Notes: generated by a model not told the origin, from the letters alone. 64,000 nucleotides of DNA from Foliimonas ilicis (GCF_039939195.1 NZ_JBDUUH010000012.1:62001-126000); one strand, 5' to 3'. Counted from the stretch's first letter, positions 41,333 to 50,557 are shown. Made by a program: numbers and translations.

Positions 41333-42390
41333 CACCGCTCAACGAGCGGATAAGGGCGCAAGTCGCCACGGAAGGCCCTATGACGGTCGCCGACTATATG
41401 GCGCTGTGCCTGTTCCACCCGCAGCTTGGCTATTACACGACCCGCGAACCCTTCGGCGCGGCTGGCGATTTCACGACCGCGCCGGAAATCAGCCAGATGT
41501 TCGGCGAATTGATAGGTGCATGGCTGGCCAGCGCGTGGCTGGATGCCGAACGCCCGATGCCTGTGACCGTTGCCGAGATTGGCCCCGGTCGTGGCACGCT
41601 GATGAAGGACATCTTGCGGGTGTTGCAAAGGCTCGACCGCGACCTGTTTAGCAGCGCTCATTTCGCGATGATCGAAACCAGCTCGCGCCTGACGGAAATC
41701 CAGAAAGAAACGCTTTCAGGCATCGACGCCAATGTGGTTTGGCAAAATTCCATCGAAACCCTGCCGGATTTTCCGCTTTTCATCATCGGAAACGAGCTTT
41801 TCGACGCGATTCCGATGCGGCAATTCGTATTTTCAGGCGGAAAATGGAAGGAACGGGTCGTCGGGCTGGACGAAAATGGCGCGTTGCGGTTTGCGGCAGG
41901 TGCCGGTTCGCTCGACCCGGCATTGCTTCCGGCCGATGCAGACAAAGCTGAAGACGGCGCGATTTTCGAGATAGCGCCTGCCCGCAACAACCTCATGAGT
42001 GGCATTGCAGAGCGCATTGCAAGATCCGGCGGCGCTGGCCTGTTCATCGATTATGGCTACCGCGAAACGGCACTCGGCGACACGTTTCAGGCGCTTCGCA
42101 AACATGACTATGAGGATGTTCTCGCCTCGCCCGGTGAAGCCGATTTGACCAGCCATGTCGATTTTTCCATGCTCGCGACCAGCGCTGAAGCACAGGGTCT
42201 TGCCACGAAACTGACCACGCAGGGTGAGTTCCTGCTCTCCATGGGCCTTCTGGAAAGAGCCGGTGCGCTTGGCGCGAATGCCGATGAAGCAACGCGCGAA
42301 AGGCTGCGTGGTGAAGTCGAGCGCCTCGCCGGACCAGACGCCATGGGCGAGCTTTTCAAGGTGCTTGAGATTTCCCGAAAGTCTCGATGA
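41329..42390 (+). CDS. SAM-dependent methyltransferase, MidA/NDUFAF7 family
   Basis: The protein has 353 residues (DUF185). It starts TPLNERIRAQVATEGPMTVADYM and has YTTREPFGAAGDFTTAPEIS, then a SAM-binding VAEIGPGRGTLMKDILRVL and NELFDAIPMRQFV. The mitochondrial homologue NDUFAF7 methylates an arginine of a complex I subunit; a similar role here is inference. The gene is translationally coupled to lgt by an ATGA overlap. Confidence 0.89.
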   Translation: MTPLNERIRAQVATEGPMTVADYMALCLFHPQLGYYTTREPFGAAGDFTTAPEISQMFGELIGAWLASAWLDAERPMPVTVAEIGPGRGTLMKDILRVLQRLDRDLFSSAHFAMIETSSRLTEIQKETLSGIDANVVWQNSIETLPDFPLFIIGNELFDAIPMRQFVFSGGKWKERVVGLDENGALRFAAGAGSLDPALLPADADKAEDGAIFEIAPARNNLMSGIAERIARSGGAGLFIDYGYRETALGDTFQALRKHDYEDVLASPGEADLTSHVDFSMLATSAEAQGLATKLTTQGEFLLSMGLLERAGALGANADEATRERLRGEVERLAGPDAMGELFKVLEISRKSR

Positions 42391-42507
42391 ACCAGCAGCA
42401 TGATCCCGATCCGGGATTGACGAGAGACGGTCGGCTGTTTCACTGTTACCAGTTCCGAGGTCGCATTCGGCCTTGACGAGACGGCTCCCGCAGAGAACAA
42501 GGCACAT

Positions 42508-43302
42508 ATGTCAGAACAATCCAGACCGGAGCCTGTCCGATCATCCCTGCTCGACCACGCGAGCGCAAACGGTATCAGACACGGCTATTTCACACGCACG
42601 GGCGGCGTTTCCAAAGGCATCTATGAAGGGCTGAATATCGGCGTCGGCTCCGATGACGATCAGGAACTTGTGCGGGAAAACCGCAGCCGCGTTGCCGAAT
42701 GGATGGGCGTAAAGCCCGGTGCGCTGCTCAGCCTTTATCAGGTTCATTCGCCCGACGTGGTGATCGCCCGCGAACCGTTTTCGGGCGAACGCCCCAAGGC
42801 GGACGCGCTGGTGACGGACAGGCCAGGACTGGCGCTCGGCTCGTCGAGTGCCGATTGCGGGCCGGTCCTTTTTGCCGATGCGCAAGCGCGTGTGATAGGT
42901 GCAGCTCACGCCGGATGGAAAGGCGCCTTCACCGGCGTTCTCGAAAACACGATTTCCGCGATGGAAAGCATCGGCGCGAAGCGCGACAACATCTTCGCCG
43001 TGCTCGGCCCTTCGATAAGCGCGAAGAATTACGAGGTGGGGCCTGAATTCGTCGCGCGTTTCATCGAGGCGGATGCAGGCAATGATGCGTATTTCTCGCC
43101 TTCATCGAATGCCGGGCATTCGATGTTCGACCTGAACACCTATACGGTGGACCGGCTGCGGGCGGCAGGTGTGACGGCGGAATGCCTGAACCGCTGCACC
43201 TATGAGGAAGAGGCGCTTTTCTATTCCTACCGGCGCACCACGCACCGCAAGGAACCCGATTATGGACGACAAATCTCGGCAATCGTGTTGGAGAATATTT
43301 GA
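42508..43302 (+). CDS. pgeF: Peptidoglycan editing factor / YfiH-type polyphenol oxidase
   Basis: The protein has 264 residues. It has the YfiH signature set: YFTRTGGVSKGIYEGLNIG, LYQVHSPDVV, SADCGPVLF, AAHAGWKGAF and LGPSISAKNYEVG, with zinc-like Cys and His ligands, and a C-terminal CTYEEEALFYSYRR. PgeF removes misincorporated L-serine from peptidoglycan precursors in E. coli. Its stop codon overlaps the next start (TGATG). It is cotranscribed with the M24 gene. Confidence 0.92.
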   Translation: MSEQSRPEPVRSSLLDHASANGIRHGYFTRTGGVSKGIYEGLNIGVGSDDDQELVRENRSRVAEWMGVKPGALLSLYQVHSPDVVIAREPFSGERPKADALVTDRPGLALGSSSADCGPVLFADAQARVIGAAHAGWKGAFTGVLENTISAMESIGAKRDNIFAVLGPSISAKNYEVGPEFVARFIEADAGNDAYFSPSSNAGHSMFDLNTYTVDRLRAAGVTAECLNRCTYEEEALFYSYRRTTHRKEPDYGRQISAIVLENI

Positions 43303-44453
43303 TGGCGCTGCATTTTGAACGCTCCGAATTTGACGCAAGACGCGACCGGCTGATCATTGAAATGGCCGAGCGCAAGCTCGACGCGATCCTGCTTTTCGCG
43401 CAGGAAAGCATGTACTGGCTGACCGGCTACGACACGTTCGGCTTCTGCTTCTTCCAGTGCCTGGTGATGAAGGCGGACGGCTCGATGATCCTGCTGACGC
43501 GTTCCGCCGATCTGCGGCAGGCGCGCCACACCTCCACCATCGACAATATCGTGGTCTGGACCGACCGCGCCGACGCCAACCCGACGACCGATCTGCGCAA
43601 TCTGCTGAACGATCTCGACCTTCTCGGTGCACGTATCGGCGTCGAATACGACACGCACGGCCTGACCGCCTTCAACGGCAGGCGGCTTGACGAGCAGTTG
43701 CATTCATTCGGCCAGATCGTCGATGCGTCCGGCATTGTCGGACGTCTGCGTCTGTTCAAAAGCCCGGCCGAAATCGCCAAGGCGGAGAAGGCGGCAAGCC
43801 TTTCCGACGATGCGCTGGAAGCGGCATTGCCGCTCATCAAGCAGGGCGGCGACGAGGCAAAAATACTGGCAGCGATGCAGGGCGCTATCTTCGCGGGCGG
43901 CGGCGATTATCCCGCCAACGAATTCATCATCGGCTCCGGTGTGGACGCACTGCTTTGCCGGTATAAATCGGGCCGCCGCAAGCTCACCAAGAACGACCAG
44001 TTGACGCTGGAATGGGCGGGCGTGTTCAACCATTACCATGCGCCGATGATGCGCACGGTTTTGACCGGCAAGGCCTCCAAGCGCCATCAGGAATTGTTCG
44101 AAGCCGCACGCGATGCGCTAATCGCCGTCGAAAAGGCGATGACCTCCGACAATACATTCGGCGACGTGTTCGACGCCCACGCCCGCACGATGGAAGCGCA
44201 CGGCCTGACCAAGCATCGGTTGAATGCATGCGGTTATTCGGTCGGCGCGCGCTTCACGCCATCATGGATGGATATGCCGATGTTCTTCCAGGGCAATGCC
44301 GAGCCCATCGCACCGAACATGACGCTTTTCGCCCATATGATCATCATGGATTCGGAAACGGAAACCGCGATGACACTGGGTCGTACATATCTGACCACGG
44401 AATCGGAGCCGAAATCGCTTTCACGCCTTGATCTCGACTTGATCGTGAAGTGA
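43302..44453 (+). CDS. M24-family (creatinase/ectoine hydrolase-like) protein
   Basis: The protein has 383 residues in two domains. Residues 1-140 are a creatinase N-terminal domain (RRDRLIIEMAERKLDAILLF). The rest is a pita-bread fold with GGDYPANEFIIGSG, LTLEWAGVFNHYHAPMMRT, CGYSVGARFTPSWMD and ITMLT-like end TAMTLGRTYLTTE. The Asp/His/Glu metal ligands of Xaa-Pro peptidases are replaced, as in creatinase and ectoine hydrolase DoeA, which act without metal. C-N hydrolysis of a small amine is plausible. GGAG eight bases ahead supports the start. Confidence 0.83.
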   Translation: MALHFERSEFDARRDRLIIEMAERKLDAILLFAQESMYWLTGYDTFGFCFFQCLVMKADGSMILLTRSADLRQARHTSTIDNIVVWTDRADANPTTDLRNLLNDLDLLGARIGVEYDTHGLTAFNGRRLDEQLHSFGQIVDASGIVGRLRLFKSPAEIAKAEKAASLSDDALEAALPLIKQGGDEAKILAAMQGAIFAGGGDYPANEFIIGSGVDALLCRYKSGRRKLTKNDQLTLEWAGVFNHYHAPMMRTVLTGKASKRHQELFEAARDALIAVEKAMTSDNTFGDVFDAHARTMEAHGLTKHRLNACGYSVGARFTPSWMDMPMFFQGNAEPIAPNMTLFAHMIIMDSETETAMTLGRTYLTTESEPKSLSRLDLDLIVK

Positions 44454-44509
44454 TAGAAAAAATAGGGACAGGTTGCGGAGTAAGCCCGCGTTTTTGGGAG
44501 ACCTGCTTT

Positions 44510-45052
44510 ATGAAAAATTTGCGTTTCACGGCGATTTCCCTGATCGCCGCGACTGCCCTGTCTGCATGCACGAGCACGCAGGATGTGCTGGATCCGGCAG
44601 CGATCGAGCCGCCGGGAACCGCAGCGGCAACGCCATCGGCTAATCCCGGCACGTCGAACGCACCGGCCAATGCGGTTGCCAAGCGCGCGCGCATTCAGAT
44701 AGCGCCGATCATCGGTGCGTCTGCCGAGGCCGCAACGCCCCTCACCGCCCGGCTGGTGACAAAGGCGCGCGAACGCGGCCTGACGGTTTTCGGCAGCGCT
44801 GAAAGCAGCACTGCGACCCATAGTCTGAAAGGCTATTTCTCGGTTTTCTCGGAAGATAACGAAACGACGGTCATCTATGTCTGGGACATTTACGACCCTG
44901 CAGGAACGCGTCTGCACCGTATAAACGGCCAGCAAAAGATGCAGGCAAGCCCGACTCCCGGCTGGCCGGGCGTGCCTGCCTCGGAGATGGAAACGATCGC
45001 CGACAGCACGGTCGATCAGCTCGTCACATGGCTCTCGTCACAGACCGGATGA
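44510..45052 (+). CDS. Lipoprotein of unknown function
   Basis: The protein has 180 residues. The start MKNLRF at 44510 has GGGAG upstream. The lipobox LSAC places the acylated cysteine at residue 20. A Pro/Ala/Thr linker (IEPPGTAAATPSANPGTSNA) leads to a folded domain with IQIAPIIGASAEAATPLTAR, FSEDNETTVIYVWDIYDPAG and a C-terminal helix. No named family recognised. It lies between the M24 gene and prs in the same direction. Confidence 0.75.
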   Translation: MKNLRFTAISLIAATALSACTSTQDVLDPAAIEPPGTAAATPSANPGTSNAPANAVAKRARIQIAPIIGASAEAATPLTARLVTKARERGLTVFGSAESSTATHSLKGYFSVFSEDNETTVIYVWDIYDPAGTRLHRINGQQKMQASPTPGWPGVPASEMETIADSTVDQLVTWLSSQTG

Positions 45053-45152
45053 TCGCCCGCACACAGGTTTCTTCAGGAATCGAGCCATCAATGCTTGCAT
45101 TACCGGCTCATCCCGCTAAAAGCCCCCAAATATCCTTCGCCGGGAAAAATTC

Positions 45153-46085
45153 ATGAAACTCTTTGCGGGCAATTCCAATCGGGTGCTGGCTGAAGCCGTC
45201 GCCCGTTATCTCAACATCCCGATCGGCAAAGCCAGCGTCAGGCGTTTTGCGGATCAGGAAATCTTCGTCGAGATTCAAGAAAATGTGCGCGGCGAGGACG
45301 TTTTCGTCCTTCAGTCGACCGCCTTCCCCGCAAACGATCACCTGATGGAACTGCTCATCATGATCGACGCCTTCCGCCGTTCGTCGGCACGGCGCATCAC
45401 GGCAGTCGTCCCCTATTTCGGTTATGCAAGGCAGGATCGCCGCGCATCGGGCCGCACGCCGATCTCGGCGAAGCTCGTCGCTAACCTGATCACCCGCGCA
45501 GGCGCCGACCGCGTTCTGACGCTCGACCTGCATGCCGGGCAGATCCAGGGCTTCTTCGACATCCCGACCGACAATCTCTTCGCAGTGCCTGTCATGGCGC
45601 GCGACGTGAAGGCCAACTACAACCTTTCGAACCTGATGGTCGTCTCGCCGGATGTCGGCGGCGTGGTTCGCGCCCGCGCATTGGCAAAACGCGTCGATGC
45701 GCAGCTCGCCATCGTCGACAAGCGCCGTGAGCGTCCGGGCGAATCCGAAGTCATGAACATCATCGGTGAAGTCGAAGGCAAGGATTGCATCCTGTTCGAC
45801 GATATCGTCGATTCGGGCGGCACGCTCTGCAACGCGGCGGATGCGCTCCTCGCAAACGGCGCGACCAGCGTTACCGCCTACATCACCCACGGCGTGCTTT
45901 CGGGCGGCGCTGTTGCCCGCATCACCGGATCGAAGCTGAAGGAACTGGTGATCACCGATTCCATCCAGCCGACGCAGGCCGTCGTCGATGCGCACAATAT
46001 CCGTGTCGTCTCGATCTCCGATCTGATCGGCGAAGCGATCTCGCGTACCGCGACCGAAGAATCGGTTTCCAGCCTGTTCGACTAG
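45153..46085 (+). CDS. prs: Ribose-phosphate pyrophosphokinase
   Basis: The protein has 310 residues. It makes PRPP from ribose 5-phosphate and ATP, feeding purine, pyrimidine, His and Trp synthesis. Signatures are KLFAGNSNRVLAEAVARYL, the flexible loop YFGYARQDRRASGRTPISAK, LDLHAGQIQGFFD, and the PRPP loop ILFDDIVDSGGTLCNAA. Length and motifs are those of class I enzymes. A type C palindrome follows directly after the gene. Confidence 0.96.
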   Translation: MKLFAGNSNRVLAEAVARYLNIPIGKASVRRFADQEIFVEIQENVRGEDVFVLQSTAFPANDHLMELLIMIDAFRRSSARRITAVVPYFGYARQDRRASGRTPISAKLVANLITRAGADRVLTLDLHAGQIQGFFDIPTDNLFAVPVMARDVKANYNLSNLMVVSPDVGGVVRARALAKRVDAQLAIVDKRRERPGESEVMNIIGEVEGKDCILFDDIVDSGGTLCNAADALLANGATSVTAYITHGVLSGGAVARITGSKLKELVITDSIQPTQAVVDAHNIRVVSISDLIGEAISRTATEESVSSLFD

Positions 46086-46120
46086 AATCCTTCATTTTAA
46101 GTTGAAACGCTGGCGGGACA

Positions 46121-46281
46121 GCGCCCCCCTCTGTCCTGCCGGACATCTCCCCCACAGGTGGGGAGATTACCTTTTCATTAAACGCAGTATCAATTGCAGC
46201 GTTGCAGAATGAAGGCCGAGAGTTGTGTCAGCCAATCTCCCCACCCGTGGGGGAGATGTCCGGCAGGACAGAGGGGGGCGC
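46121..46281. repeat. Long palindromic element, type C, copy 3 (core inverted)
   Basis: The arms begin GCGCCCCCCTCTGTCC and end with the inverse, as in copy 1, and the outer flanks (CGCTGGCGGGACAG left, CCTCGTGATTCC right) are in the same order. The core, however, reads in the opposite direction: ...GAGAGTTGTGTCAGCC lies next to the right arm here. It lies between convergent prs and the methyltransferase gene. Confidence 0.9.
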
Positions 46282-46310
46282 CTCGTGATTCCATCAAAGT
46301 AGGAACCGCT

Positions 46311-47057
46311 CTAGCTCAATCGGCCTATCGGGATCATTTCCGGCGAAGTCGCCTCACAGGCACCGCCTTGCCAATCACCCAGCCATTTATCGACCGTCAG
46401 CCCTGACGCGGACAACATCCGCTCGATGTCTGCTTTGGCTGGAAACGCTATGCGCGAACTGGCGGACCATACTTTTCCGTCGGCCAAACTCTCGTAATGC
46501 GTTTCATATGTCGCGATGTGAGTTTCGAAATCATACGCGATATCATTCCAGGATTTCACTTTGCCAAGCTCTGGATGATCCAGAAAGTGAAGCGAATGCT
46601 CCGGCGTCCATTCGCGCCATTCCTCGACAAGAGGATTGCGGGAATCGAAGATAAACCTGCCGCCCGGTGTCAGATGACGCGCAACAGTGTTGAGGGCCTG
46701 CCTGCGATCTTCATCGGTCAGAAAGACCTGAAAAGCGTGGCCGGTTAAAATCACGAGGTCGAATGTCTGCTCCAACCGAAGTGATCTTGCATCGCCCTCG
46801 ACCCATTTGACCTTGCCGCCTCCCGGTCTTTTTTTGCCGGCATTAAGCATCGCCGATGCAGGATCGACGCCCACCACGAGCCTGTCGCCAGCCAAAGCAG
46901 CCGCCAATTGTCCGGTCCCGCAGCCGAGATCGAGAACGGACTGCGCATCCTTGGCCAGGCCGATGCAATATTCGAAATCGTCGCGCCACCCATTGTCCAG
47001 ATCGTAGAATTGGACAATTTGCGGATCGCAATAAAGCTGGTCGGTGTCATCCGGCAT
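46311..47057 (-). CDS. Class I SAM-dependent methyltransferase
   Basis: The protein has 248 residues. SAM motif I is VLDLGCGTGQLAAAL; motif II region is VVGVDPASAMLNAGKK; post motifs FDLVILTGHAFQVFLTDEDR and LTPGGRFIFDSRNP follow. The substrate is unknown; the C-terminal half has a WND/Y-rich region (SWNDIAYDFETHIATYETHY) of the kind seen in small-molecule methyltransferases. It lies 12 bases after the LysR gene stop in the same direction, so the two may share transcripts. Confidence 0.85.
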   Translation of the reverse strand: MPDDTDQLYCDPQIVQFYDLDNGWRDDFEYCIGLAKDAQSVLDLGCGTGQLAAALAGDRLVVGVDPASAMLNAGKKRPGGGKVKWVEGDARSLRLEQTFDLVILTGHAFQVFLTDEDRRQALNTVARHLTPGGRFIFDSRNPLVEEWREWTPEHSLHFLDHPELGKVKSWNDIAYDFETHIATYETHYESLADGKVWSASSRIAFPAKADIERMLSASGLTVDKWLGDWQGGACEATSPEMIPIGRLS

Positions 47058-47069
47058 GAATGAGCCTCC

Positions 47070-47930
47070 TCACGACACCGCGGAGAATGCATCGCGGATC
47101 GCGCGGGCCATTCCGTCGCTGACGTCGCCTTGAGACCGGGCATTGCGATGCATGACGACATTCGATGCGTCGATGTTGCCGAACCCTTCGTCTGCGGTCA
47201 GTTCACGGCATCCTTCCGGGATATTGCTTCGCGAAATCGGCGCGATGGCAAGACCCGAGGCGACGGCGATCTTCAGCCCGCCGCTCGTATCGCTGCGATA
47301 AGCCACACGATAAGGCAGCTCGCGGGTGTCGAGCGACTTCAAAGCGAAATCCATGCACCAGCCGGAATTTTCATAAAGCGCAATCGGCAGCGGGCGCTGC
47401 TCGTGCAGCACATGCGCATCGGACGTTACCCATACTGTCGGGTCTGTCATCAGGATTTCGCCATCCGAAAAATCCTGCCATTCGAAGACGACCGCAATGT
47501 CCAGATCGTCCGCCCGCAACTCGTTCATATGCTGGGTGGAGCATCCATAACGCGCCGAGATTTCGACATCGGGATGCGCTTTCGCAAACGTGCCAAGCGC
47601 GCGCGACAGCATCGCATATCCCCACTCCTCGGGAATGCCGATGCGCACTCGACCGGTTAGCGGCGGCGAAGACATGGACGCGGCAGTTTCATCCAGCAGG
47701 GAAACGATGCGCCGTGCATTGTCCAGGAGCTGCTCGCCCTTGCGCGTCAGTTCCACGCCGCGCGACCCGCGCATGAACAAGGCAGCGCCGATCCCTTCCT
47801 CGAGACGTTTGATCTGCATGCTGACGGCAGACTGCGTGCGATAGACCGACGTCGCCGCCTTGGTGAAATTACCGGTTTCCGCGACCGCCAGAAAGGTCCG
47901 CAAAAGCTCGCTGTCGAGTGGAGTGTTCAT
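47070..47930 (-). CDS. LysR-family transcriptional regulator
   Basis: The protein has 286 residues. The winged helix is LDSELLRTFLAVAETGNFTK and then VYRTQSAVSMQIKRLEEGIG, ALFMRGSRGVELTRKG. The effector domain has VRIGIPEEWGYAMLSRALGT. This group includes regulators of export or amino-acid stress genes. An alternative ATG lies 12 bases upstream; no ribosome binding site decides. It is divergent from the DUF1127-like gene, and a perfect T-N11-A palindrome lies in the gap. Confidence 0.87.
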   Translation of the reverse strand: MNTPLDSELLRTFLAVAETGNFTKAATSVYRTQSAVSMQIKRLEEGIGAALFMRGSRGVELTRKGEQLLDNARRIVSLLDETAASMSSPPLTGRVRIGIPEEWGYAMLSRALGTFAKAHPDVEISARYGCSTQHMNELRADDLDIAVVFEWQDFSDGEILMTDPTVWVTSDAHVLHEQRPLPIALYENSGWCMDFALKSLDTRELPYRVAYRSDTSGGLKIAVASGLAIAPISRSNIPEGCRELTADEGFGNIDASNVVMHRNARSQGDVSDGMARAIRDAFSAVS

Positions 47931-47971
47931 GAGCAATGCCATCAGATTTACGAATGGCTATCATGATTACA

Positions 47972-47986
47972 ATTCGATGGTCGAAT
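47972..47986. promoter_or_regulatory. LysR-type box
   Basis: ATTCGA-TGG-TCGAAT is a perfect 15-base palindrome containing the LysR T-N11-A core. It lies 42 bases ahead of the LysR start and 54 ahead of the DUF1127-like start. Confidence 0.5.
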
Positions 47987-48039
47987 GTCAAACCTGTGCG
48001 TTAGGATTATCCAAGAGGCAACATCAACGCGTGACCGCC

Positions 48040-48252
48040 ATGACATACACATCCAGCCCGGCGATCGGACTTTCGTTCTCGCCGCAGAAAAAAGCTCCGC
48101 AGCAAAGCGTCCCGCATGATTATGCGGATATTTTGCGCAAACATGACGATCGTCTGATTACCGATATCGGCATGACGCGCGAGGATATTGCGGGGCCGGA
48201 AGAGCATTTCTGGAGTGAATGGCAGAAGATCAAACAGCCGTGGCAGCTTTGA
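48040..48252 (+). CDS. Small DUF1127-like protein
   Basis: The protein has 70 residues. The end half, YADILRKHDDRLITDIGMTREDI, is typical of DUF1127 proteins (L..L.DR.L.DIG.TR..), which are short, often basic and RNA-binding in tested alphaproteobacteria. The N-terminal half is Ser/Pro-rich. It is divergent from a LysR gene that probably controls it. The start ATG 48040 has no strong ribosome binding site. Confidence 0.68.
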   Translation: MTYTSSPAIGLSFSPQKKAPQQSVPHDYADILRKHDDRLITDIGMTREDIAGPEEHFWSEWQKIKQPWQL

Positions 48253-48317
48253 TCATACGTGCCCGCTTGCCAAACCAAGTTTGGACGAGGCATTTCCTTC
48301 TCAACCGCTTGCAAAAC

Positions 48318-48346
48318 TTGCACTGCGGCCAACCTTCCGCTATAGA
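48318..48346 (+). promoter_or_regulatory. Candidate rplY promoter with a long leader
   Basis: TTGCAC (48318-48323) and TATAGA (48341-48346) are 17 bases apart. A leader of about 180 bases would follow, containing G/C-rich stems (GGCGGCTTCCGCC). It lies in the 278-base gap before rplY; no other gene is seen there. Confidence 0.4.
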
Positions 48347-48530
48347 GCCGCCACCCGCGTAGACACCCTTGGAGGCAACGCGGCTGATGGCGGCTTCCGC
48401 CGTATGATCCCGAAGAGTGGCTTGCCGGTTTTTGGAAACGATCATGCGTCATGGATTGCCGCTTTCGACGTTTACGGTCGAGGCTTGGTCTTCTCCGTAG
48501 GCGGCTCCATACAACTCGAAAGGAAATGCC

Positions 48531-49190
48531 ATGAGCCACGATACTTATGAGCTCACGGCCGAAGCGCGCGAAAAGGTCGGTAAGGGGTCCGCCCGTGAAA
48601 TTCGCCGCAACGGTAAAGTGCCTGCAGTCATTTATGGCGACAAGCAAACCCCAATTGCTATCACCTTGTCCTACAAGGACATTTACTACAAGATTCATGG
48701 CGGCGGTTTCAAAACCACCATTGCCACGATCATCCTTGACGGCAAGAAGATTCAGGTCCTCCCGAAGGACTATCAGCTTGACCCGATCCGCGACTTCCCG
48801 ATGCATGTCGACTTCCTGCGCGTCAGCAAGAATTCGGTCGTCACCGTGAACGTGCCTGTCCACTTCCTGAACGACGAACTCGCTCCCGGCATCAAGCGCG
48901 GCGGCGTGCTCAACATCGTTCGCCACGACATCGAAGTCAGCTCGCCTGCCAATGCGATTCCAGAAGCGATCGAAGTCGATCTGACCGGTCTCGAAATCGG
49001 CGATTCGGTGCACATCTCGGCCATCACCCTGCCAAAGGGCGTGACGCCGACGATCACCGACCGTGACTTCACTATCGCAACCGTTGCAGCGCCCGCAAGC
49101 CTCAAGAGCGAGGAAAGCGAAGCCGCCGCTGACGGCGAAGAGACCGCGGCTGAAGAAGCAGCGGAAGAGACTGAAGAAAAGGAAGGCTGA
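48531..49190 (+). CDS. rplY: Ribosomal protein bL25, long CTC form
   Basis: The protein has 219 residues. The N-terminal L25 domain binds 5S rRNA (ELTAEAREKVGKGSAREIRR, NGKVPAVIYGDKQTPIAITL). It is joined to the CTC beta domain (VHFLNDELAPGIKRGGVLNI; VDLTGLEIGDSVHISAITLP). The C-terminal tail is acidic (Glu/Ala repeats). AAAGGAAA lies ahead of the ATG. It is followed by pth after 26 bases, the usual rplY-pth operon of alphaproteobacteria. Confidence 0.95.
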   Translation: MSHDTYELTAEAREKVGKGSAREIRRNGKVPAVIYGDKQTPIAITLSYKDIYYKIHGGGFKTTIATIILDGKKIQVLPKDYQLDPIRDFPMHVDFLRVSKNSVVTVNVPVHFLNDELAPGIKRGGVLNIVRHDIEVSSPANAIPEAIEVDLTGLEIGDSVHISAITLPKGVTPTITDRDFTIATVAAPASLKSEESEAAADGEETAAEEAAEETEEKEG

Positions 49191-49216
49191 GCCTTTCTGC
49201 CAGGAGAACCGTTTCC

Positions 49217-49930
49217 ATGCTGATCATCGCAGGGCTCGGCAATCCAGGCGCAAAATATGCGAACAACCGGCACAATGTCGGTTTCATGGCGGCGGACGCG
49301 ATAGCCCGCCGCCATTCGTTTTCGGGCTGGTCGAAGAAATTCCACGCCGAGATCGCCACCGGCACGCTGGATGGCGAAAAGATCCTGCTCATCAAGCCGC
49401 AGACCTTCATGAACCTTTCCGGTCAGTCGATCGGCGAGGCGATGCGCTTTCACAAGCTGACGCCTGCCGATCTGATCGTGCTGTACGACGAACTCGATCT
49501 GGCGCCCGGCAAGGTGCGCATCAAGACCGGCGGCGGCCATGGCGGGCACAATGGCATCAAATCGCTCGACGCCCATTGCGGCAAGGAATATCGCCGCGTG
49601 CGCATCGGCATCGGGCATCCCGGCGCGAAAGAACTGGTCCACAATTACGTGCTGGGTGATTTCGCGAAATCCGAGCACAACTGGCTGGAACCGCTTCTGG
49701 ATGCCATCGGCGAGAATGCCGGTCTGCTGGCCAAGGGCGACGACAACAGCTTCATGAACAAGACGAGCCTTGCCATATCCGGCGGCAAGGCAGAGCCGGA
49801 GCAAAGCCGCGCGCAGCCCAAGCCACAGAGCCATATCAGGCAGGCGCGCCAGCAAAAACCGGCGATAAACGCTCCTGACACAGGTCCGATGGCCGCCATG
49901 TTACGAAAGCTCTTTGGCAACAAGGAGTGA
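49217..49930 (+). CDS. pth: Peptidyl-tRNA hydrolase
   Basis: The protein has 237 residues. It frees tRNA from stalled peptidyl-tRNA. Motifs are LIIAGLGNPGAKYANNRHNV with the catalytic His in NRHNVG, LIKPQTFMNLSGQSIGEAM, VLYDELDLAPGKVRIKTGGG and HGGHNGIKSL. The C-terminal 45 residues (SGGKAEPEQSRAQPKPQSHI) form a basic, disordered tail beyond the 190-residue core. It is in an operon after rplY. Confidence 0.95.
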   Translation: MLIIAGLGNPGAKYANNRHNVGFMAADAIARRHSFSGWSKKFHAEIATGTLDGEKILLIKPQTFMNLSGQSIGEAMRFHKLTPADLIVLYDELDLAPGKVRIKTGGGHGGHNGIKSLDAHCGKEYRRVRIGIGHPGAKELVHNYVLGDFAKSEHNWLEPLLDAIGENAGLLAKGDDNSFMNKTSLAISGGKAEPEQSRAQPKPQSHIRQARQQKPAINAPDTGPMAAMLRKLFGNKE

Positions 49931-49935
49931 TTCCG

Positions 49936-50481
49936 ATGGCGGACAAAGACGTAATCTACATGTTCGCGATGAGCCTCGACGGTTTCATCGCGAGACCGGA
50001 CGGCCGGGTTGACTGGCTCGACAACTACCCCGCGGACGCAGACTACGACTTCGACACCTTTCTGAATTCGTTGAGCGGGATCGTTATGGGCCGAGGTTCA
50101 TACGAAGCCGCCCGCCGGGCCAGCGATTGGCATTATGGCCGATGGCCCTGCACGGTCGCGACCCGCAGGCCCATCGCCGATGCACCGCAAGGGGTCGAGA
50201 CGGTCGCGGGTGGGCCGCGCGAACTGCTCGACAATCTGCGCAGCCGGGGTGCGACGGGCCGGATATGGATGTTCGGCGGCGGCGACCTCGCCCGCCAGTT
50301 CATCGACGCAGGCGTGCTCGACGCGGTCGAGATCGGCACGATACCCGTCATCCTGGGAGAAGGCATTCCCGCCTTCGGCCGCAATGGCGAGGACGCATGG
50401 CTCAAGCTGGAATTCGCGAAACCGCTGGCGAACGGCGTGATCCATTCAAGATACAGCGTTGGCGCAGCCGAGCGAAGATAG
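49936..50481 (+). CDS. Dihydrofolate reductase-family (RibD C-terminal-like) protein
   Basis: The protein has 181 residues in a RibD_C/DHFR-like fold. It reads VIYMFAMSLDGFIARPDGRV, then LSGIVMGRGSYEAARRASDW, IWMFGGGDLARQFIDAGVLD and IPVILGEGIPAFG. These NADPH-binding proteins reduce pteridines or flavin precursors, with substrate rarely known. AAGGAG lies ahead of ATG 49936; it starts 5 bases after the pth stop, suggesting cotranscription. Confidence 0.85.
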   Translation: MADKDVIYMFAMSLDGFIARPDGRVDWLDNYPADADYDFDTFLNSLSGIVMGRGSYEAARRASDWHYGRWPCTVATRRPIADAPQGVETVAGGPRELLDNLRSRGATGRIWMFGGGDLARQFIDAGVLDAVEIGTIPVILGEGIPAFGRNGEDAWLKLEFAKPLANGVIHSRYSVGAAERR

Positions 50482-50557
50482 CCCGAGGGCTTGACGATGG
50501 TCTGCCCTATCGCCCATAGCCCTCTCTAATAATCGAATTCACGACAGGATCGGACAT

